64,000 nt of DNA from Persicaria tinctoria. Lineage: Eukaryota; Streptophyta; Magnoliopsida; Caryophyllales; Polygonaceae. Shown piece by piece: positions 1-11,620 of the stretch; the first letter of the stretch is position 1; the number at the start of each line of letters is the position of its first letter. The notes beneath the pieces were generated by a model that was not told where the DNA came from, ran no database searches, and was given only the letters and a program-made list of their open reading frames with translations. Both the position numbers and the translations under genes were made by a program. The DNA lies in the NCBI GenBank assembly GCA_037127255.1, contig JBANSL010000018.1:17891175-17955174 (forward strand), given 5' to 3'.

Positions 1-700
1 TGTTGCCATATGGCTTTGTTAAAAGTTGTATAATACATTCTTCATTCTATGTTCAAATTGGTTGTATGAAGAATGAAGCAACCATTGGAGTGATCGAGCA
101 TGAACAACAACAAAGGATTGGGAGAAAACAAGGACAACAACAAAGGATTGGGAGAAAACAAGGACATACATGACCGATGATTGTCCTAACTTAAAACAAG
201 TCCTTACTGCCCATTTGCTCGCCAAACATCACGGCTCGGCTCCCAATAAAAATTTCCCACCCTTCCCATCCCCTCCATCCCGTTACAAAACACAGCCTTA
301 AATTTTTTAAAGACCATGTCATAGATGGTGGGTATACAAATGCATAAACGTATATTGCCCCCAAGGATTGTAATGAGTTAGATGGAGACTCTCCAATCTC
401 CATCCTTCACCAAATATTCAAATTCAAAATTTAAAAACAGAGTATCTTCTTATGAAAGGTCCCTTTAACTCCTCATTAGACCTATTCAATGTGAGGTGGA
501 CTAAATTATCTGTATAGAATAAAAAATAATTCTAAAAAAAATATATTACTAAAAAAACCGCACAAAAAGTGCAGTAAATTGAACTAGTAGCAAGGCAACA
601 AAATTTAAAAGTACAACAATAGAAAATATAGATAGGTTACAATCCAATTCATGTTGTGAAGGTTTATTTAATTAAATTTAATATTTTAGAGCAAGAAAGT
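1..700. other. AT-rich spacer with a 30-bp tandem duplication
   Basis: I see no gene in this stretch. A 30-bp unit beginning aacaacaaagg is present twice head to tail at 106-135 and 136-165. The short open frames here have no recognisable domain. It is the 3' flank of the minus-strand thioesterase gene that ends at 701. Confidence 0.6.
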
Positions 701-2572
701 CTAAAGTTTAGAGGCAGGGAATATGTGAAAGAAAGTTGTTTGAGATGTATAGACCAATTTCCTATTGTTCTTGATTCTGAATTCCGTGGAGACGACTGTA
801 ATGTTCCTTCCACTCCTTAACACCGAACCTTCAACGATCAACTCAATCTGTACAAGTTCACACAAAATGTAGATCCATCTATTAATGTAATTTTTGGTTT
901 AATTTTGTTTCAATACATTAAACAAAAATAAGTTTCTTTATTAAGCATATATGAATACTAATATCGTAAACGCATAAACATGTTGTCAACTATGTAATGA
1001 AAATTTCCCAACAACATGAAATAAAGTAAAATTCATCTTAGTATGTATTTTATTATTATTCTTCACAGCTTAAAGTTTTATTTTAGTCTTTGATTATTTA
1101 ATTATTTTACTTGGTAATTTCCATAATTAATAAAAATAAAACAAAATAAAATGATTGAATCCATCTTCTTCTTCAAAGAACCTTGATTTTCCTCAAGGAT
1201 CTCCAGATTTCTCCAACTGATTTTCATGTGTTTCTTGATTACAACTAAGGCCCACATTTATAGCCCAATTTACATCTCTGTATGGACAAAACTACCCCTA
1301 ATTGTTACAGTCAATTTACCAAACTAACCTCAAGTACATATGGTCAATAACTTCTTATTCTTTTTATTAGAATAGGTAGCAAGCGATTCATTCACAATAA
1401 GTAGTTAAGCATGTCATTAAAAAAGAAAGAGGGTCGTATACAAATTATCGCCAAATATAAGGCTATTCACCGGATTTCGGTGTCGATAAGCTTTTTTTTT
1501 GTCTAGAAAAATTTGTCGATACGAAAAGTTGATATCGGCAAAATTAACATGCATTTTACCGACACTGGTTTCCCTTGTCAACAAACTTTTTCAGACTAAA
1601 AAGTTTATCGACATCGAAAGCTGATGACCATACCGTGTGTTTAGCGATATGAAATCAAGGGAAAATATACATTCAATTATATTAAATCCATCTTTATACC
1701 TCATTAATGAAGATTGAAGATGCATGCTAAGTTGTTAATAGGATACCGAATTGCTATATCTATGGTTTTATTTTTTTTTGGTAATCATATGTAAGGTTTT
1801 ATATATAATGTGTTACCGGGTTTCAAAATGGGATTTGTCAAAAGTAATACTTAGTAGAAAAGATTTTGTATTAAAATTATTGTAATTTTTTTGCCCACAT
1901 AGATACAAATAAGTTTGCAATCAAACAATAGAATTAATTTTAGTGCAAGTAAACTCACGTTCATGGTTCCTACTACCAAAAGAGAAGAAAAAAACTCACA
2001 TTCATTGGCGCGGCCGAGAGATATGACAGACTAACTTCGCCCATAGATAGCTCCTTATCCTCTGCCACCACCGTCCTCGCACACGCCACCGCCACCCTCT
2101 CTGCCACTATCGCCACCACCCCTCCATTCAATCCCTTGTAAGCGTTCTTCAAAAATGAAATCTCGACAACGTCAGTATATTTTTAGAACGATTTTTCTAT
2201 CCTATAATCTTGTGAAAATGGGATTTGTCAAATTTATAGAATAATGTTATGTTATTCAATTTTTTATATATCTAACGTAACTTTCTATAAATAAATTAAA
2301 TAATATTGTAAAGAACTTACGACGACGGCGGGGACGACGGTGAAGGAGCAGGAGACTTTGCCGGGAGAAATGGAGAGGACCTTAAGGAGGCCGCGCACAA
2401 GATCCGAATAGAAGTCTTTGGAGTTGCCGGCGGCTGGCGGGAGAGGCGGGTCGGATACTCCGAGCATGTCGAGGAAGGCCAGGACCTGGCGGCCGTGCGC
2501 CGGGTTCATGTCGCTGGAGATCGGGGATTTGGTGGCGGGATCGGCCGCCGCTTCCAATATCAACTTATCCAT
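701..2572 (-). CDS. Hotdog-fold acyl-CoA thioesterase (4HBT, ACOT13/THEM2-like)
   Basis: Three-exon model: 2572-2321, 2146-2000 and 847-701, giving 181 residues. All introns are phase 0 with GTAAGT and GTGAGT donors and AAG and CAG acceptors. Exon 1 (84 aa) carries the N-terminal helix and the SPGKVSCSF strand. Exon 2 (49 aa) carries LNGG, then VAIVAERVAVACARTVVAED and SYLSAAP, the hotdog helix and following strands. Exon 3 (48 aa) reads VEGSVLRSGRNITVVSTEF and ends KLVYTSQTTFF...ASKL before TAG. The pattern is that of plant 4HBT-family acyl-CoA thioesterases, which hydrolyse acyl-CoA esters; length is usual for the family. The common LHGG motif is LNGG here. The second intron is long (about 1.15 kb) and AT-rich. 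No disruption is visible, so I treat it as intact. Substrate and compartment cannot be read from the sequence. Confidence 0.82.
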
Positions 2573-3696
2573 CAGATTTGACTATTTGAGTAAGAATCAA
2601 ATTGTGATTGGTAGCACTAGTAAATGCTAGTAGCTTTCTGTTGATGCACACACAAAGATACAAAAGTTGTGAAAAAGTATTATTCACTACATTTTTTGTA
2701 AGGATATATAATTATATATATAAAAAAAAGGGTCTTTTTTTCCATATTTGGATGCATGGAAAAAATATTATTAAAATTAAATAAAAATATATATTAAAGA
2801 AAATTATGTATCATGGATTTATGGCGCGAGAATGATACTAGTTTTCATTAATATAGTAAAATCAACCTGAATTAAAATTTAATAAAAAATATATTAAAGG
2901 AAATTAAAAAAAAGTTTTTTTTATAGTAAGTGGGGATAGGAGAGGATGATAGGATTGATAATAGAAAATTTGAAGCTTTTTTTTATCTATATAAATTTTT
3001 TCTACTGTTTTTTTTTGTTTGTCTATATATATATATTCAATTTTGTTTGAGGCTAAGTTGAGGCCATCTATCATAGATAGATATATTAAAAACGATTTTA
3101 GGAAAAAAAAAATATTGTCATAATTTATAAAAAGTTATCATAAACCACAATCTATCTATATATATTTTAGTTAATTGATAAAAATATAAATCAAAACCAT
3201 TTCATAACCATACTTACCAAACATATTACTATATAGATATATATTTGATTGGTTTTATTTTATTTATATAGATTATTTTTATTTATTTTTTAATATCTAA
3301 ATTAATTATTTGATAGTTGTTATTTTATTTATATTATTTTTAATAAAATAAATTATTTATATCTAAATTAATTTTTATTTTATATTTCCGCATTTTTTTC
3401 CTTTTTTGTCTTCTCCCTCCCCATGGTGTATTGCTGTATAGCCTGTATGCTCCATTAATTTGGAAGAAACCAAGAAGGTAGACATAAACGATGATGATCT
3501 TGATAGGCAGTCTTACATGTGATGTAACAAGTCAACAACTGGAGGGGATGTATATGATATTATTATTATGAATATATATGATGGCTCGGGGATCGGAGGT
3601 AGTCAGGTAGATTAAACATGTACGTGTTAGAAGTTTCCAAATTCAATTTTGATGGTTTAAAGTTGTAAATTTTTAAATTCAATTTTGATGGCTGAA
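2573..3696. other. AT-rich intergenic region
   Basis: Upstream region of the thioesterase gene. It is dominated by A/T runs and short TATA repeats. I see no coding region, RNA gene or clear transposon end. Confidence 0.5.
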
Positions 3697-4362
3697 ATTT
3701 GTAGTGTGTGTGGATGAGTCTTTTGGATTTGTGATTATGATTTCCATACGAATGTTATTTGTATTCAGAATGGTCTGTATATATATAGATGTAGACCTGG
3801 TCACGGGTTACGGATCGACCCATGACCTTGTGGGTTGTATAGGTCAACGATCCGGCGAGTTCGGATTGACGGATCCACGGGTGTAGACGGGTAGTGGGTT
3901 AGGGTTAGGGTCGAGGATTTTTAAAAGAACTGGTCCATATAAATAATATAATTAATACTCTCTCCGTTCAACAAAACTTGTCGTTTACTATTCACGCACG
4001 CTTTTTTAGAATGATAAAAACTATATAAATATTCATTTTTTAAAAAAAATTTTTTAACAAGTTTGTACTTATTAATAATAACTACGAAATTGTTAAAAAA
4101 AATTATTTAAAAAGTCGATATTTTATATAGTTTTTAGCTCCTAAAAAAACGTGTATGAATAGTAAAACGTCAAGTTTTGTTGAACGGATGGAGTATACGA
4201 AGTATCTATTAATATATATAGTTGTTTGAGCTTGATCCTTGGCCCAAGTCCATATCGGGCCGGGCCTATCGACTTGCTTGTGTCAATGGCCTTACTCAAA
4301 CCCGCAAATTTAGTCGGATGGATTAACCCATATTTGCTCAAATCTAGGTGAGATCTTACTAT
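3697..4362. repeat. Direct repeat, copy 1 (MITE-filled)
   Basis: This segment is a diverged copy of 4575-5025. Shared landmarks are a gtagtgtgtg...ggatgagtctttt start, a GC-rich run of gacccg/gggttagggt words, and a ggtgagatcttactat end. Copy 1 lacks about 30 bp of the gacccg-rich part near 3920-3940 and carries the MITE at 3958-4193, which copy 2 lacks. Confidence 0.75.
3958..4193. mobile_element. Stowaway-like MITE with TA target duplication
   Basis: Terminal inverted repeats begin CTCTCTCCGTTCAACAAAAC and end with its near reverse complement (gttgaacggatggag). The element is flanked by TA on both sides (3956-3957 and 4194-4195) and is 236 bp long. This is the usual Stowaway/Tc1-mariner MITE structure. 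The paralogous empty site at about 4850-4880 supports the boundaries. No coding capacity. Confidence 0.82.
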
Positions 4363-4365
4363 CTA

Positions 4366-4574
4366 TATCTATATAAACTCTTAATTTAGAAGAGTTTAGG
4401 ATGACGTGTCAAGCTTAGAGTAATTTTAGGAGTCTTGACCAATCATTTTTTTGCTCTTTTTCTTTGATTTTCTTTATTTCTAATTTTTTTCTTCTTTTTT
4501 CTTTAATTTTCTTTTTGATTTAATTTTACTAACTATTGGGCTTAATTCAAAAAATTGATCTTAGCCTAAATTAT
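4366..4574 (+). mobile_element. Helitron 5'-end fragment
   Basis: It begins TCTATATAAACTC after an A. The same terminal word, on the other strand, recurs at the 5' ends of the Helitron-like copies at 46.0, 47.8 and 48.0 kb, and a related one at 7.15 kb. The A|TC start is the Helitron 5' signature. No matching CTAG 3' end is evident nearby, so I call a terminal fragment lying between the two direct-repeat copies. Confidence 0.45.
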
Positions 4575-5025
4575 AATTTGTAGTGTGTGGATGAGTCTTT
4601 TGGATTTGTGATTAGGATTTCCATATGAATGTTATTTGTATTGAGAATGGTATGTATATATAGATGTAGATCTAGCCACGGGTTACGGGTCGACCCGTGA
4701 CCCGGTGGGTTGTATGGGTCAACGATCCAGCGGGTCTGGGTTGACGGATCCACGGGTGTAGACGGGTAGCGGGTTAGGGTTAGGGTCGGGGATTTTTAAA
4801 ACCAGTTGTTCCGGCGGGTTCGACCCGACGGATCAACTGGTCCATATAAATAATATAATTAATATATCTATTAATATATATAGTTGTTTGAGCTTGATCC
4901 TTGACCCAAGTCCGTATCGGGTCGGGCCTATCGACCCGCTTGTGCCAATGGCCTTACTCAAACTCGCAAATTTAGTCGGACGGATTAACCCATATTTGCT
5001 CAAATCTAGGTGAGATCTTACTATT
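4575..5025. repeat. Direct repeat, copy 2 (empty site)
   Basis: Paralogue of 3697-4362 without the MITE. It preserves the uninterrupted pre-insertion sequence and the fuller gacccg-rich middle part. Confidence 0.75.
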
Positions 5026-6294
5026 TAATTTTACTATCCGATTCTTACGTGTTATAGTTAACAACATTGCTCATATGCATGCTCACACTTGAGATCCCAC
5101 GAAGTTGTTAAAATAGCTCCATGTAAAATTGGTTGAATTTTAACCACTCAATTCTAAATAAGTGTTTGAAATTTAAATTAATTTAGTCATTTTTAATTTA
5201 TTTTTTTAGAGTTAATAGGTTATTATAGGATAATCTTTTCAAATCCACGTAGTTATAACTCTACGGAATCCTTATCGGCGAACTCATGCCGAATTTCAGT
5301 TTACTCATGCCGAATTTCAGTTTGAAATTTTGAATTGTGTTGATTCTTGTTGCGTGTTTCATTTAGTTGTGTGTTGTTTTAATTAGGTGACGAATGTGGT
5401 CACCTTTTTCCAAGTTTGTTTCAGAGGTCAAATTTTAAACGATCTCTCAATGATATATTAATTCGTTTGTCCGTTCGGTGAACGTTAATTAGTCTAACTA
5501 CGGGTCACTTTGGTAATACGGGGCTGATGCCGATGGTGTAACTGAAGTTGATAGATTAAATGTGTTAAATATATGTTAAATTTGAGTTTTCATAAGCTAG
5601 TAAGGTGTTTGGTAACCAAGCTAATAGAGTAGCTGATACAAACTAACTGATTAGATAGGAGAAAATGAATAGAATTTTAAAAAGTTTGCGGTTAGTAGTG
5701 GTTGAAAATCCGATTTTAAAAGCTAATTAAATTAAAATATTATATTTAACTTATTTTAAATTATAAATTATTAAAACTAAAAGCTCTAAAAAACTACGTG
5801 CATGGCCAAACGGACCCTTCCCCCAGAATGACTTTATTTATTCAATCGGCTAATAGACCCGCGCGACAATTGACACGTCCGCCACATCAAATGCAACTAT
5901 TCGTAAGATCAATTATTTATATCATACTCCCTCTACTTTAAAATATAACATTTTTTAGTTATTCACAGTATTTTAAAAGTAAAAACTATACAAAATATTA
6001 TTTATTTTAAACTAAATTTAATACTCCACGCAGTACTTGTTAGTTGTTACTAACCATGTTTTTGGTTAAGGAAGGAAGAAGTAAAAAGTACAAGTGCAAT
6101 TGAATTGCACGTGTATATAATCCCTTGTTCTGGACCAAGCAATTAAGCAAACTGTATAAAAATTAGAAAATTTAAAGCAAACCACCCGCTAAATATATGT
6201 TTTACAATTAATCACCCATTAAATATGAAATTACTCAATTTTTTCATATATACATCAATTTTTTTTTAAATATTTTTTTTAACATTAAGTAAAA
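5026..6294. other. AT-rich spacer with small repeats
   Basis: I see no gene. A 21-bp unit beginning actcatgccg occurs twice in tandem at 5282-5302 and 5303-5323. Near 5925 the word tactccctct resembles one end of a Stowaway-type MITE, but I could not find the partner end. Confidence 0.45.
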
Positions 6295-6525
6295 CTAGTA
6301 CAATTCCCGCGCCATGACGCGATTTTTAATAAATAAATTTTTAAGAACATAATAAATTAATATTATAAAATATTAATAAAAGTTAAGATAAAATAATGAA
6401 GGTAGACTTAAAATCTTTAAGAAAATGGTAAAATTGTTTGCCATAAAGTTATGCTTCATAAAAAAGGCTTTTAAGTATAGATATTAGATTGATATAGATT
6501 ATTATTATTATTATAATATATATAA

Positions 6526-6584
<59 letters not shown>

Positions 6585-7149
6585 GTAGACATTAGAATCA
6601 TTAGATTTAATTCAATGTTTTGAATTAAACCCAATTGTTAGTAAATGGGTAAAAAAATAAAAGGGAAATTAAAAATGTAAATGTATGAAAGAGATGAAAA
6701 GAAAAAAAAAAGAAATAATAAGAGAAAATTATGATTAGTTGAAAAACCTTAAATTAAGGAGGTGTTGACACATCATCAAAAGTCTTCTAAATTAAGGTAT
6801 TATGTTTTGAATTAAACTCAATTGCTAGTAAATGGGTAAAAAAAATAAAAGGGAAAAAAATGTAAATGTATGAAAGAGATGAAAAAATAATAATAATAAG
6901 AGAAAATTATGATTAGTTGAAAAAACCTTAAATTAAGGAGGTGTTAAGACATCATCAAAAGTATTCTAAATTAAGGTATTATATAGATATAGATTGTTAG
7001 TAAATGGGTAAAAAAATAAAAGGGAAAAAATGTAAATGTATGAAAGAGATGGAAAAAAAAAAGAGAAAATTATGATTAGTTGAAAAACCTTAAATTAAGG
7101 AGGTGTTGACACATCATCAAAAGTCTTCTAAATTAAGGTATTATATAGA
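6295..7149 (-). mobile_element. Non-autonomous Helitron
   Basis: On the minus strand it starts A|TCTATATAATACC at 7149 and ends with a short GC-rich hairpin (CGCG TCATGG CGCG) about 10 nt before CTAG|T at 6298-6295. The A|TC...hairpin...CTAG|T arrangement is the Helitron signature. The 5' terminal segment (taaattaaggtattat with its flanking aggaggtgttgacacatcatc) is repeated about three times, so the left part is a small tandem array. It contains a (TA)n run at 6529-6579 and no coding region. Confidence 0.68.
6529..6579. repeat. (TA)n microsatellite
   Basis: An almost pure TA run of about 25 units inside the Helitron. The open frame that reads through it is an artefact of the repeat. Confidence 0.9.
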
Positions 7150-7759
7150 TATAATTTTAAATCTATGTGAGATTCTAATTAATTTAAATATAAAGCTTGA
7201 CATATTATAATATCATGTATATTGGACAAAACCCTAATAAAAATCGACAACGGGTGATGCTTTATTAACAAAAACCATTTAACATGTGATTTAAATATAA
7301 AGCTTAACATATGTTTTTGTTTTCAATAGACTCAAAACAATAAGGCATAAACAAAACATGGAAACATGTCAAATAATAGAGAGTGCGACAAAAGGAAGCA
7401 AAGAGCAAGACAGAAAAGAAGCATAAACGGCAGGACTCAACACCCATCCTCAAACTTCTGAACCTTCTAAACATCAGAAGTCCGAATGCAACTCCTCTAG
7501 CGGTCTCTACCCCTGTCATACCCTACCAATTAATCACAATACATAATCTGTATCAAATAAGTAAACATGATATTTTACCTAGAGATGGCATAATAATTTA
7601 TTTATTTATTTATTTATCTAGAGTGAAACATATTATCATTAGTAACGACTAAAAAAAAATACTCATGAAAAATATTTTCCCCTTTTTTTTCCTATTGATT
7701 TTAGTTTTCCATATATATACTTGAATATTGCAACCAAGTAGTGATCTAACAAATTACCA

Positions 7760-9166
7760 ATGACCATGACTCTATCAACCCAAAATTATCTCCAAATCTC
7801 TCATCCTCCACCACTTATTATCTTCACTCAAACCTATATTGCTTCCAAATTAAACCCTCTTTTAACTTCTTCTACTTCAAGAATCATGCATTCCCCCTTT
7901 TCCGATCACACTCCTGACCAAAATGGCACCACTCCAAGCAACGAAATCGACGAACAAAACCCTAATAAACCCGAATCTTCCTTCACGCTCAAATTGCACC
8001 ACTCCAAGTGCCTCAAGAAGGTCTTGACTACCATCAGCAGCGCCGGATCCCATGCCAACAATGCCGCGGTCATGGAGATCCTGGAAACGGGTGTTGTTTT
8101 CCGGGTTGCCCATTTGCATCCAGCGCATGACATGCTCACCTTGCTTAAGATGGAAACGATGTCGTTTCAGTGCTATAATTGCCAACAACATTGTAGTGTT
8201 GGTCTGAATCTTCGCGAGTTTAGCAAGATTGTCAACTCCGCTAGGGATGATGAGGCTCTTTCTGTCTCTTTTGATGAGGATTCGTCGAATAACAATCTTC
8301 GCTTTGCTTTTGTAAATCAAAGTTAGTGTACATGTTTTGTAAATGAATAACTACAAATATAAACATTATAACTAATTTTGAAAAATATAGGGAAAGCTTA
8401 ACTAATTAATACAATACGTACTTAAACAAAGTTAGCTCCTTCAACTAGCTATGTGCCTTATGTTTAACAAAGTTTTGAACTGTAACTTATATAATGATAT
8501 AATTAGGGACTTAATCTCAAGTTATTGTGTTTTTTGTTGGATTGAAAAGAACAGACGGTGAGGAGTGTAGGAATGCAACCATGGAAGCAACGGATCAAGC
8601 CAACATGGAGCAGTGTTCGTCACCACCAGATGAATCCATACATGAGTTCAAAGCTTGCATAAAGACCGTAGATTTTGCGCACATTTTGGAGCATGCAAGG
8701 CTTAACAAAGAAGCTAGTAAGTTATTTATAGTACTCTAGCAAGGTTACTCAAATCATCTTGTAAGGAAACCTGAAACTAACTAAATTTACAGTTCAGATA
8801 ATTATGGCTAGGGCAACTATCACTATAGTATCCGGTTGTGAGATCCTTGTCCTAAGTGAAGAGGTAACTATAACTAAAGTTTTCATTGATATTGTGGCAT
8901 TGAGTTGCAACTAACTAATTGGTCAATGTTATGGAATCGTGCAGCGTTACGATTGCGTGATCAAGGACGGCCCAGCTAACATGATGCACGAACTGTGGCT
9001 TTCGGTGAACCACATCAATGCGTTCCTCTTGGGATGCTCACTATTGACTGCGTCGGTTTGGATACATGATTCGCACTCAAGGTCTCATGCTCCGCCTTTT
9101 CTAGAGTTTCCTCTTGAGGAGTTCGGGAAGCTCCTTGTTTACTTGCCCCAACCTTTTGTTGTATGA
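7760..9166 (+). CDS. Divergent PCNA-like sliding clamp protein
   Basis: Four-exon model: 7760-8321, 8555-8716, 8793-8863, 8945-9166; 338 residues with matching phases (1, 1, 0). After a Ser/Pro-rich extension of about 75 residues, the protein follows the PCNA fold along its length: FTLKLHHSKCLKKVL and VGLNLREFSKIVNSARDDE (PCNA: MNL..M.K..K.AGNDD) in domain 1, FAF before an acidic linker, IHEFKACIKTVDFAHIL opening domain 2, ITIVSGCEILVLSEE, and a C-terminal LEFPLEEFGKLLVYLPQP matching VEYKIAEMGYIRFYLAPK. PCNA is a homotrimeric nuclear clamp for DNA polymerases of about 260 aa. Identity to canonical PCNA looks low and the domain-2 region after exon 3 is shortened, so a conserved role is doubtful. 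The frame is fully open, which argues against a simple pseudogene. The start could also be the in-frame ATG at 7886. A TATA-like stretch lies near 7710. Confidence 0.68.
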
Positions 9167-9957
9167 TTTTTTTTACTAAACTTGATCATTAAATTCTAGT
9201 AGGTTACAATCAATTGATTCATTTTTTTTTTTACTAAACCTTGATCATTAAATTCTAGTAGGTTACATTTTACCCCAAAAAAAAAAAATTCTAGTAGGTT
9301 ACAATTAGTTGATTCATTTCTCTATGTACAAGGCAGCAAAATTTCATATGCATTTTTTTAATTGTCCTTTTGAATGTGCGTAGATCCGGGATTATAATAA
9401 ATCAGAGGTTCAAATTGCTAACTAGAGTTGAAAACATAAAAAAAACCGGGTAAATAGTGGATGATGGGTAGACGTGTAAGACATGTCATGGGTGAAAAGT
9501 GGAAGCTAGATGGTGAGCATGTAAGATCTTAAGAGTTATTAACTCAAGCCACCACACCTTTTCGGATCGATCCATTGTCTTAACTTTGAAGTACGAAAAG
9601 GAATAACTCTTATAATATAGGTAGGGTTTGAATTACTTCTAAATCACTCTCAGTATCCTTATTATATTCGATATGTGATGAGCTGTTACGTACGTACAAT
9701 CGTTCCCACTTAAAACACTGACGATCTCGTCAGGTCCAAAGAACTGTCCTTTTAGGTGGAGCGTATTCGATCATTCTGTAGGACCCGGGGTCTTAAAAGG
9801 TGTCAATCCATGCAATTAAACCCTTGCAGTTTCTTTAAGTCTATCCGTTTATAATTTTCAAGATATATTATGTATCTTCTAGTACTGATTTTTTTTTTTT
9901 TAATGTTGTAAGACATAATTTTATTGAAGACTCATTGTTTTATAATGGGTGATAATA
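9167..9957. other. Spacer with local repeats
   Basis: 3' flank of the PCNA-like gene. The phrase ttgatcattaaattctagtaggttac occurs twice and part of it a third time between 9183 and 9305, a small tandem duplication. No gene seen. Confidence 0.5.
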
Positions 9958-10194
9958 TTTACACCCCAAAAAATTACTATATACACCACACATCTCCTTT
10001 TTATTTATTTATTTTAAAATAGACCTTGCCCCTCTTGAGTCACAGACGTGTGACTCAAGAGGCGCAGAGTATTTTATATATAAAGTACCCTGCGCCTCTT
10101 GAGTCACACGTCTGTGACTCAAGAGGACCAGAGTCTATTTTTTTTTTTAAAAAAAAGGGATATATGGTGTAGATAGTAAAATTGTGGGTGTAAA
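9958..10194. mobile_element. MITE with a nested palindromic core
   Basis: Ends are inverted: TTTACACCCC...ACTATATACACC on the left and GGTGTAGATAGT...GGGTGTAAA on the right. The centre (10031-10126) is two 37-bp arms that are perfect reverse complements; each arm also contains its own 14-bp palindrome CCTCTTGAGTCACA around a 4-nt spacer. No coding region. The TIR word ctatatacacc is shared with the OTU-bearing element at 49.57-51.63 kb, which suggests one superfamily, but I could not assign it or find a clean target duplication. Confidence 0.65.
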
Positions 10195-10214
10195 GAACAA
10201 TGGCTTTTATAATA

Positions 10215-10482
10215 CTCTCTCCGTTCGATAATACATGAGCTTTTAACCTTTGATATTTTGTCAAAAATACATGGATTTTTAGGGTAATTATTACCACTAA
10301 AAGTAGTACAAGCTGTACCTTTTACATTACCTATGTATTTAGGGTAATTATATATTACCCCGAAAAATACATGGGTTTTTAGGGTAATTATCTACTCTTT
10401 TTTTTGGTCAACTAACTAGTTATAGGTTTTATTAATTAACGTGAAATGAGCTAAAAACCAATTGTATTATGGGACGGAGGGG
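10215..10482. mobile_element. Stowaway-like MITE
   Basis: It begins CTCTCTCCGTTCGATAATAC and ends with the inverted gtattatgggacggagggg, flanked by TA at 10213-10214 and 10483-10484. Inside, a unit of the form aatacatggnttttagggtaattat is repeated about three times. Confidence 0.75.
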
Positions 10483-10484
10483 TA

Positions 10485-11411
10485 GTTATTATTATTATTC
10501 TTATTATTATTATAGTTGTGTGTTGTTTATATGACAATATTTTTTTAGTACAATTCCATAATTATTACTGATAGGTAAAATTATGTACAAAATTAATATA
10601 AAAAAAGTTAATATATTATAGAGTTTTTCTCATTAAAAAAGTCAATAATTTAAATAAACAAAAATAATAATTATTTTATAATAAAATTAAACGTGACTGA
10701 CTTTACTTAACCCAACCTGATCAACCCGAAATCCATTTTAACTTGAACTTATCTTACTCAAACACATAATATACCCGACATTGTTCGATCCCAAATATAT
10801 GAGTACGTATTACCTAAACCCAGCCCGACCCATCAAATTACAACTTCTATAATCAATCCCCAGTTGGTTGAGTGGAATGAGACACTAGGTTCCCTTAAGT
10901 GTATATCAAGATATTGAAGTTCGAAAATAGTTGACAAAAAATATACCAACAAAATAATTTCTAATGAAATTAAATGAGATTGATCACCCGACTCAATTCA
11001 ATTTGAAATCCAACAACTTCGGGCGAAAATGAGGTATTTACCTGAACTTACTCGGCTCGACCCAACCCAATATGTCCGATATTGACCGAACTCGATTTGA
11101 TATTACCTAAACCCGGTTTGACTCACCCGGTTATCACCTCTATTGCTAACCAACCTCCTGTTTGTCTAGTGGGATGAGACACTAGATTTTCTAAAGCTTG
11201 TGTTAAAAGATTTAACTTCAAACATCGCAGATAACAAATGTACAAAATTGAATGAGACGACTTTCAAATGTAGATTGAGATACACTTTCTATTGGATTAT
11301 TTTTCAGTTTGTAGACAGGATTTGTCCCAAATATTAGATATATTCGGCCTATTTTTTATCGGGCCAAATCTTGTGTAATGAAATCTGTATAAGCCCAACT
11401 GTAAGCCCAAG
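10485..11411. other. AT-rich spacer, upstream region of the KIN-12-like gene
   Basis: No gene seen. It contains words such as aacccaacctgatcaacccga and cccggtttgactcaccc that recur as relics elsewhere in the window (3.8, 4.7 and 29.2-29.6 kb), probably old dispersed repeats. Confidence 0.4.
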
Positions 11412-11412
11412 C

Positions 11413-11420
11413 TATAAATA
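11413..11420 (+). promoter_or_regulatory. Probable TATA box of the KIN-12-like gene
   Basis: TATAAATA lies about 200 bp upstream of the ATG at 11621, with no other gene nearby. It is a good TATA match at a plausible distance given a 5' UTR. The transcription start is not known. Confidence 0.5.
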
Positions 11421-11620
11421 TATGTAAATTCGCAGAAACACACATTGAGTTTTCGCTCCGAAGCTTTTTCCCTCCATCAATGGAGTTCTGCACAATTCCT
11501 TGATTTCAAGCAATAGTGGCTGGATTTTTGTCAATAATCCACCGCCTCGCTACGAAATCCGAGCTTCTTGGTAGATATTAGCTTCTTTCTTGTCAATCTG
11601 TACAGTTTTCGCACGAAAAG

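Noticed and set aside
6449..6634. Open frame with a long Ile/Tyr repeat.
   Set aside because: It is the translation of the (TA)n microsatellite.
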